Shown here in pieces: positions 6,791-8,644 of a stretch of 8,644 nt of DNA. The DNA comes from Betaproteobacteria bacterium. GTDB lineage: Bacteria; Pseudomonadota; Gammaproteobacteria; Burkholderiales; Burkholderiaceae_C. The DNA lies in assembly GCA_005884255.1 (NCBI GenBank), contig VBDL01000269.1, forward strand, positions 5,543 to 14,186, in the 5' to 3' direction. The notes under the pieces were generated by a model. That model was not told where the DNA came from and made no database searches. It was given only the letters and a program-made list of their open reading frames with translations. Both the position numbers and the translations under genes were made by a program. Position 1 is the stretch's first letter. Every line of letters begins with the position of its first letter.

Positions 6791-7765
6791 TTACGGTGCC
6801 GGCACGCCCTCGCGCCACAGCGCCCAGCGCGCGACGATGTCGCGCACGACGATGCCGCCGACGATGGCGAGGTTCTGCGTCGCCGGCACGAAGCCGCCGG
6901 TCGCCCCGGTGGTCGACGCGAGCAGCGACGCGTGCGCGCTCTGCCCCGGGTAAGGGCGGTCGAAGTTCGAGCCGGTGCGCAGCACCGCGAGGCGCTTCAG
7001 GTCCACCTTGCCTGCGGCGGCGGCGCGCTCCAGCGCATTGCGCGTCGCGTTGTCTTCCTGCTGCGTCGTGCAATAGATGCCCTGGCCATCGGTGAGCAGC
7101 TTCGTCCATGCGCGCGCATGCTCGCCGAGCTGGTGGCCATGCCACCAGGTGTCGCCGCCGAGCGTGTCGCACTGCGTGACCCGCGGCGGCTGGTTCGCAG
7201 GCGCGACGCGGTAGTGCGCGCGATACGCGCGCGCTTGCTCGCTGTCGGTGAGCTTCGCATCCTTCGTCAGTGCAAGTGCGGTCTGAAGCAGTGCCTCATC
7301 GACACGCGCGACCTCGGTGCGGTATTCGAGCTTGGGCTTCTCGCCGGGGCCTTTGGTGAGGATGCCGTAGTAGCCGCTCTCGACCAGCCAGCGCGCCCAC
7401 GCCGCGGTGCCGAGCGTGCCTTGTGCGGGGTCGATACCGGCGATGCCGGCGATGAGGAACCAGGTCTTGCGCAGATCGAAGCGCGGGTCGAGCGTGACGG
7501 CGAGCGTCGATGCGGCCGCGTTCGCGTGGCCCATGCCGGTGGAGACGAGGCACACGTCGTCGGCATTGCAGCGCAGCGCCGGATAGTCGGGCGACAGGCC
7601 CGGCACCGCGATCTCTTCCTTCAGCGCGAAGGGCTCGATCCACGGCTGCGCCTCCGGGCCGAACATCGTGATGATCAGCACCTTGACCGGCCGCGGCTCG
7701 GCGGCGTGCGCGGCGAGCGATGCGGCGAGGCCGGTCGCCATCAGCGCATGGCGAAGCAGCTTCAT
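6791..7765 (-). CDS. NUP-family ('purine nucleoside permease') exported protein
   Basis: A 324-residue protein starting at ATG 7765. It has a signal peptide (MKLLRH, hydrophobic residues 7-19, probable cut near AHAA at 19-22) and no other membrane-length hydrophobic run, so it should be periplasmic despite the family name. Family landmarks are KVLIITMFGPEAQPW (28-42), VSTGMGHANAAAS (74-86), FLIAGIAGIDP (103-113), ANQPPRVTQCDT (190-201), GDTWWHG (204-210), TQQEDNAT (234-241) and LRTGSNFDRPYPG (262-274). The glycine motif, the QED motif and the R-SN-D motif sit where nucleoside phosphorylases keep GIAGG, MExxA and R-SD. A nucleoside-binding or nucleoside-cleaving role is therefore inferred. It is translationally coupled to the upstream nucleosidase by an ATGA overlap. 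Around residue 130 (WLVES-GYYGIL) it seems shorter than relatives I remember, possibly by an in-frame loss. Confidence 0.88.
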   Translation of the reverse strand: MKLLRHALMATGLAASLAAHAAEPRPVKVLIITMFGPEAQPWIEPFALKEEIAVPGLSPDYPALRCNADDVCLVSTGMGHANAAASTLAVTLDPRFDLRKTWFLIAGIAGIDPAQGTLGTAAWARWLVESGYYGILTKGPGEKPKLEYRTEVARVDEALLQTALALTKDAKLTDSEQARAYRAHYRVAPANQPPRVTQCDTLGGDTWWHGHQLGEHARAWTKLLTDGQGIYCTTQQEDNATRNALERAAAAGKVDLKRLAVLRTGSNFDRPYPGQSAHASLLASTTGATGGFVPATQNLAIVGGIVVRDIVARWALWREGVPAP

Positions 7766-8644
7766 CGTGTGCTCCGCTTCTTCCACGCCTCGAGGAAGGC
7801 CAAGGTCACCGCGGCCTCGTTGCTTTCGGCCAGGCCGCTGGAGAACAGCGCTCCGACATCGGCATTGAACTCGGTCGCGCCGGCGAGGTCGCTCAGGCTG
7901 CGGAACGCGATGTAGGGCACGCCGCTGGTTCGCGCCACGTGCGCGAGCGCGGCGGTTTCCATGTCCACCGTGTCGGCCTGCAGCTGCTCGAACAGATAGC
8001 TGCGGTACTGCGCATTGGCGAGGAAGGCGGTGCCGGAAACGCCGCGGCCGCCCACGATCAGCTTCGGCGTCTCGCCGACGCACTGCTTCGCATCGCGCGG
8101 CCCGCAGCGCTCGAGCTTTGGCTTCAGGCCGCGCGCTACCTCCAGCATCGCGGCATCGACCGGATAGTCGAAACGGAACTCGCCCTTCGGCGCGGTGGCG
8201 GTGCTGAGCACGTAGTTCTCGCGCATGAAGAGGCCGTTGAAGGCGGGCAGCGGCTTGCCGTTGGCGCCGGCCGCGAGCTTCAGCCCGAGGCAGCTGACGT
8301 TGGCGTCTTCGGAGCCGCAGGGCGCTGGAATCTTCGCGTCGGCGTTCCAGTACACCTCCATCGGCATCACCCAGCGGTCGGGCACTGTCACGTCGCCGAC
8401 GTGATGCGCCGGGTTGATGCCGCCGGCGATGCCGCTCATCACCAGGCGCTCGATGCGGAAGTGGTCGAGCAGCTCCTGCGTGGTGAGCGCCGCGTTGATC
8501 ATGCTCACGCCGCTGAGCACGATGACCACGCGGTTGCCGCGCAGCAGGCCGGTGGTGAAGGGCTTGCCGTTGATCGTCCACACGCGCTTGGCCGTGGTCT
8601 CGCGCAGGAGGATGTCGGCCTCGGCGCCGAAGGCCGAGACGATG
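7762..8644 (-). CDS. 5'-methylthioadenosine/S-adenosylhomocysteine nucleosidase-like protein (N-terminus outside window)
   Basis: The frame is open to the window edge, and 293 residues are visible, ending at TGA 7762-7764. It belongs to the purine/uridine phosphorylase (PNP_UDP) fold. The visible part opens IVSAFGAEAD, the first strand with the family G-A/Q-E motif. VVIVLSGVSMINAALTTQ (39-56), MSGIAGGINP (69-78) and VGDVTVPDRW (82-91) follow. The catalytic-side pair is TVDMETAALAHVA (225-237) and IAFRSLSDLAG (245-255); E229 and D252 match the conserved ribose-binding Glu and proton-donor Asp of nucleosidases. It is longer than the cytoplasmic Pfs/MtnN enzyme (about 230 residues), with an inserted region at about 95-165 holding paired cysteines (C109, C118; also C180, C188). 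Paired cysteines and the exported partner suggest a periplasmic protein, but any signal peptide is off the window. Cleavage of purine nucleosides is likely; the exact substrate is unknown. Confidence 0.87.
   Translation of the reverse strand, partial: IVSAFGAEADILLRETTAKRVWTINGKPFTTGLLRGNRVVIVLSGVSMINAALTTQELLDHFRIERLVMSGIAGGINPAHHVGDVTVPDRWVMPMEVYWNADAKIPAPCGSEDANVSCLGLKLAAGANGKPLPAFNGLFMRENYVLSTATAPKGEFRFDYPVDAAMLEVARGLKPKLERCGPRDAKQCVGETPKLIVGGRGVSGTAFLANAQYRSYLFEQLQADTVDMETAALAHVARTSGVPYIAFRSLSDLAGATEFNADVGALFSSGLAESNEAAVTLAFLEAWKKRSTR
7772..7775 (-). promoter_or_regulatory. ribosome-binding site of the NUP gene, inside the nucleosidase end
   Basis: GGAG (minus strand) lies 6 nt before ATG 7765, within the last codons of the upstream gene. 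It supports this start and coupled translation of the two proteins. Confidence 0.6.

Noticed and set aside
6758..7915. 385-codon plus-strand frame opposite NUP and the nucleosidase end
   Set aside because: Composition is that of an antisense shadow, and both minus-strand genes beneath it have clear family motifs.

Overview
The window looks like chromosomal DNA from a high-GC betaproteobacterium, probably of the order Burkholderiales. The signs are strong G/C bias at third codon positions, an orphan TctC/Bug-type periplasmic binding protein (a family greatly expanded in that order), and proC, gdhA and ubiA sequences of betaproteobacterial style. This placement rests on remembered family features, not on a search. 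I see no rRNA, tRNA, CRISPR array, insertion sequence or phage gene. Genes are packed tightly on both strands.

Layout: (1) 1-288 (+) is the 3' end of a LysR-type regulator. (2) 297-1268 (-) is an exported Bug/TctC solute-binding protein, convergent with the regulator. (3) 1310-2122 (+) is proC, starting 41 bp from the divergent tctC start. (4) A 130-bp gap (2123-2252) holds a cluster of potential hairpins and a 14-bp inverted repeat. (5) 2253-3521 (+) is a hexameric-type glutamate dehydrogenase. (6) 3512-4424 (-) is ubiA, the ubiquinone-pathway prenyltransferase, broken by a frameshift; its end overlaps the gdhA end by 10 nt. (7) 4457-5224 (-) is a five-helix Yip1-domain membrane protein. (8) 5303-6752 (-) is the remnant of a TonB-dependent outer-membrane receptor: no signal peptide or plug domain, and a frameshift in the barrel. 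(9) 6791-7765 (-) is an exported NUP-family ('purine nucleoside permease') protein. (10) 7762-8644 (-) is a nucleosidase/phosphorylase-fold protein running off the window edge, whose stop codon overlaps the NUP start (ATGA).

Functionally, the left half combines housekeeping amino-acid metabolism (proline synthesis, glutamate/2-oxoglutarate interconversion) with a carboxylate-type binding protein. The right half reads, on the minus strand, as nucleosidase > NUP > TonB receptor. This could be a purine-nucleoside scavenging module at the cell envelope, in which the receptor has decayed or is misassembled. The most notable theme is a run of deletion-like lesions in minus-strand genes: a clear frameshift in ubiA, a clear frameshift plus loss of the N-terminus in the receptor, and possible in-frame losses in the receptor and in NUP. 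Either this stretch of chromosome is decaying or the assembly has systematically dropped short segments. Reads would decide.
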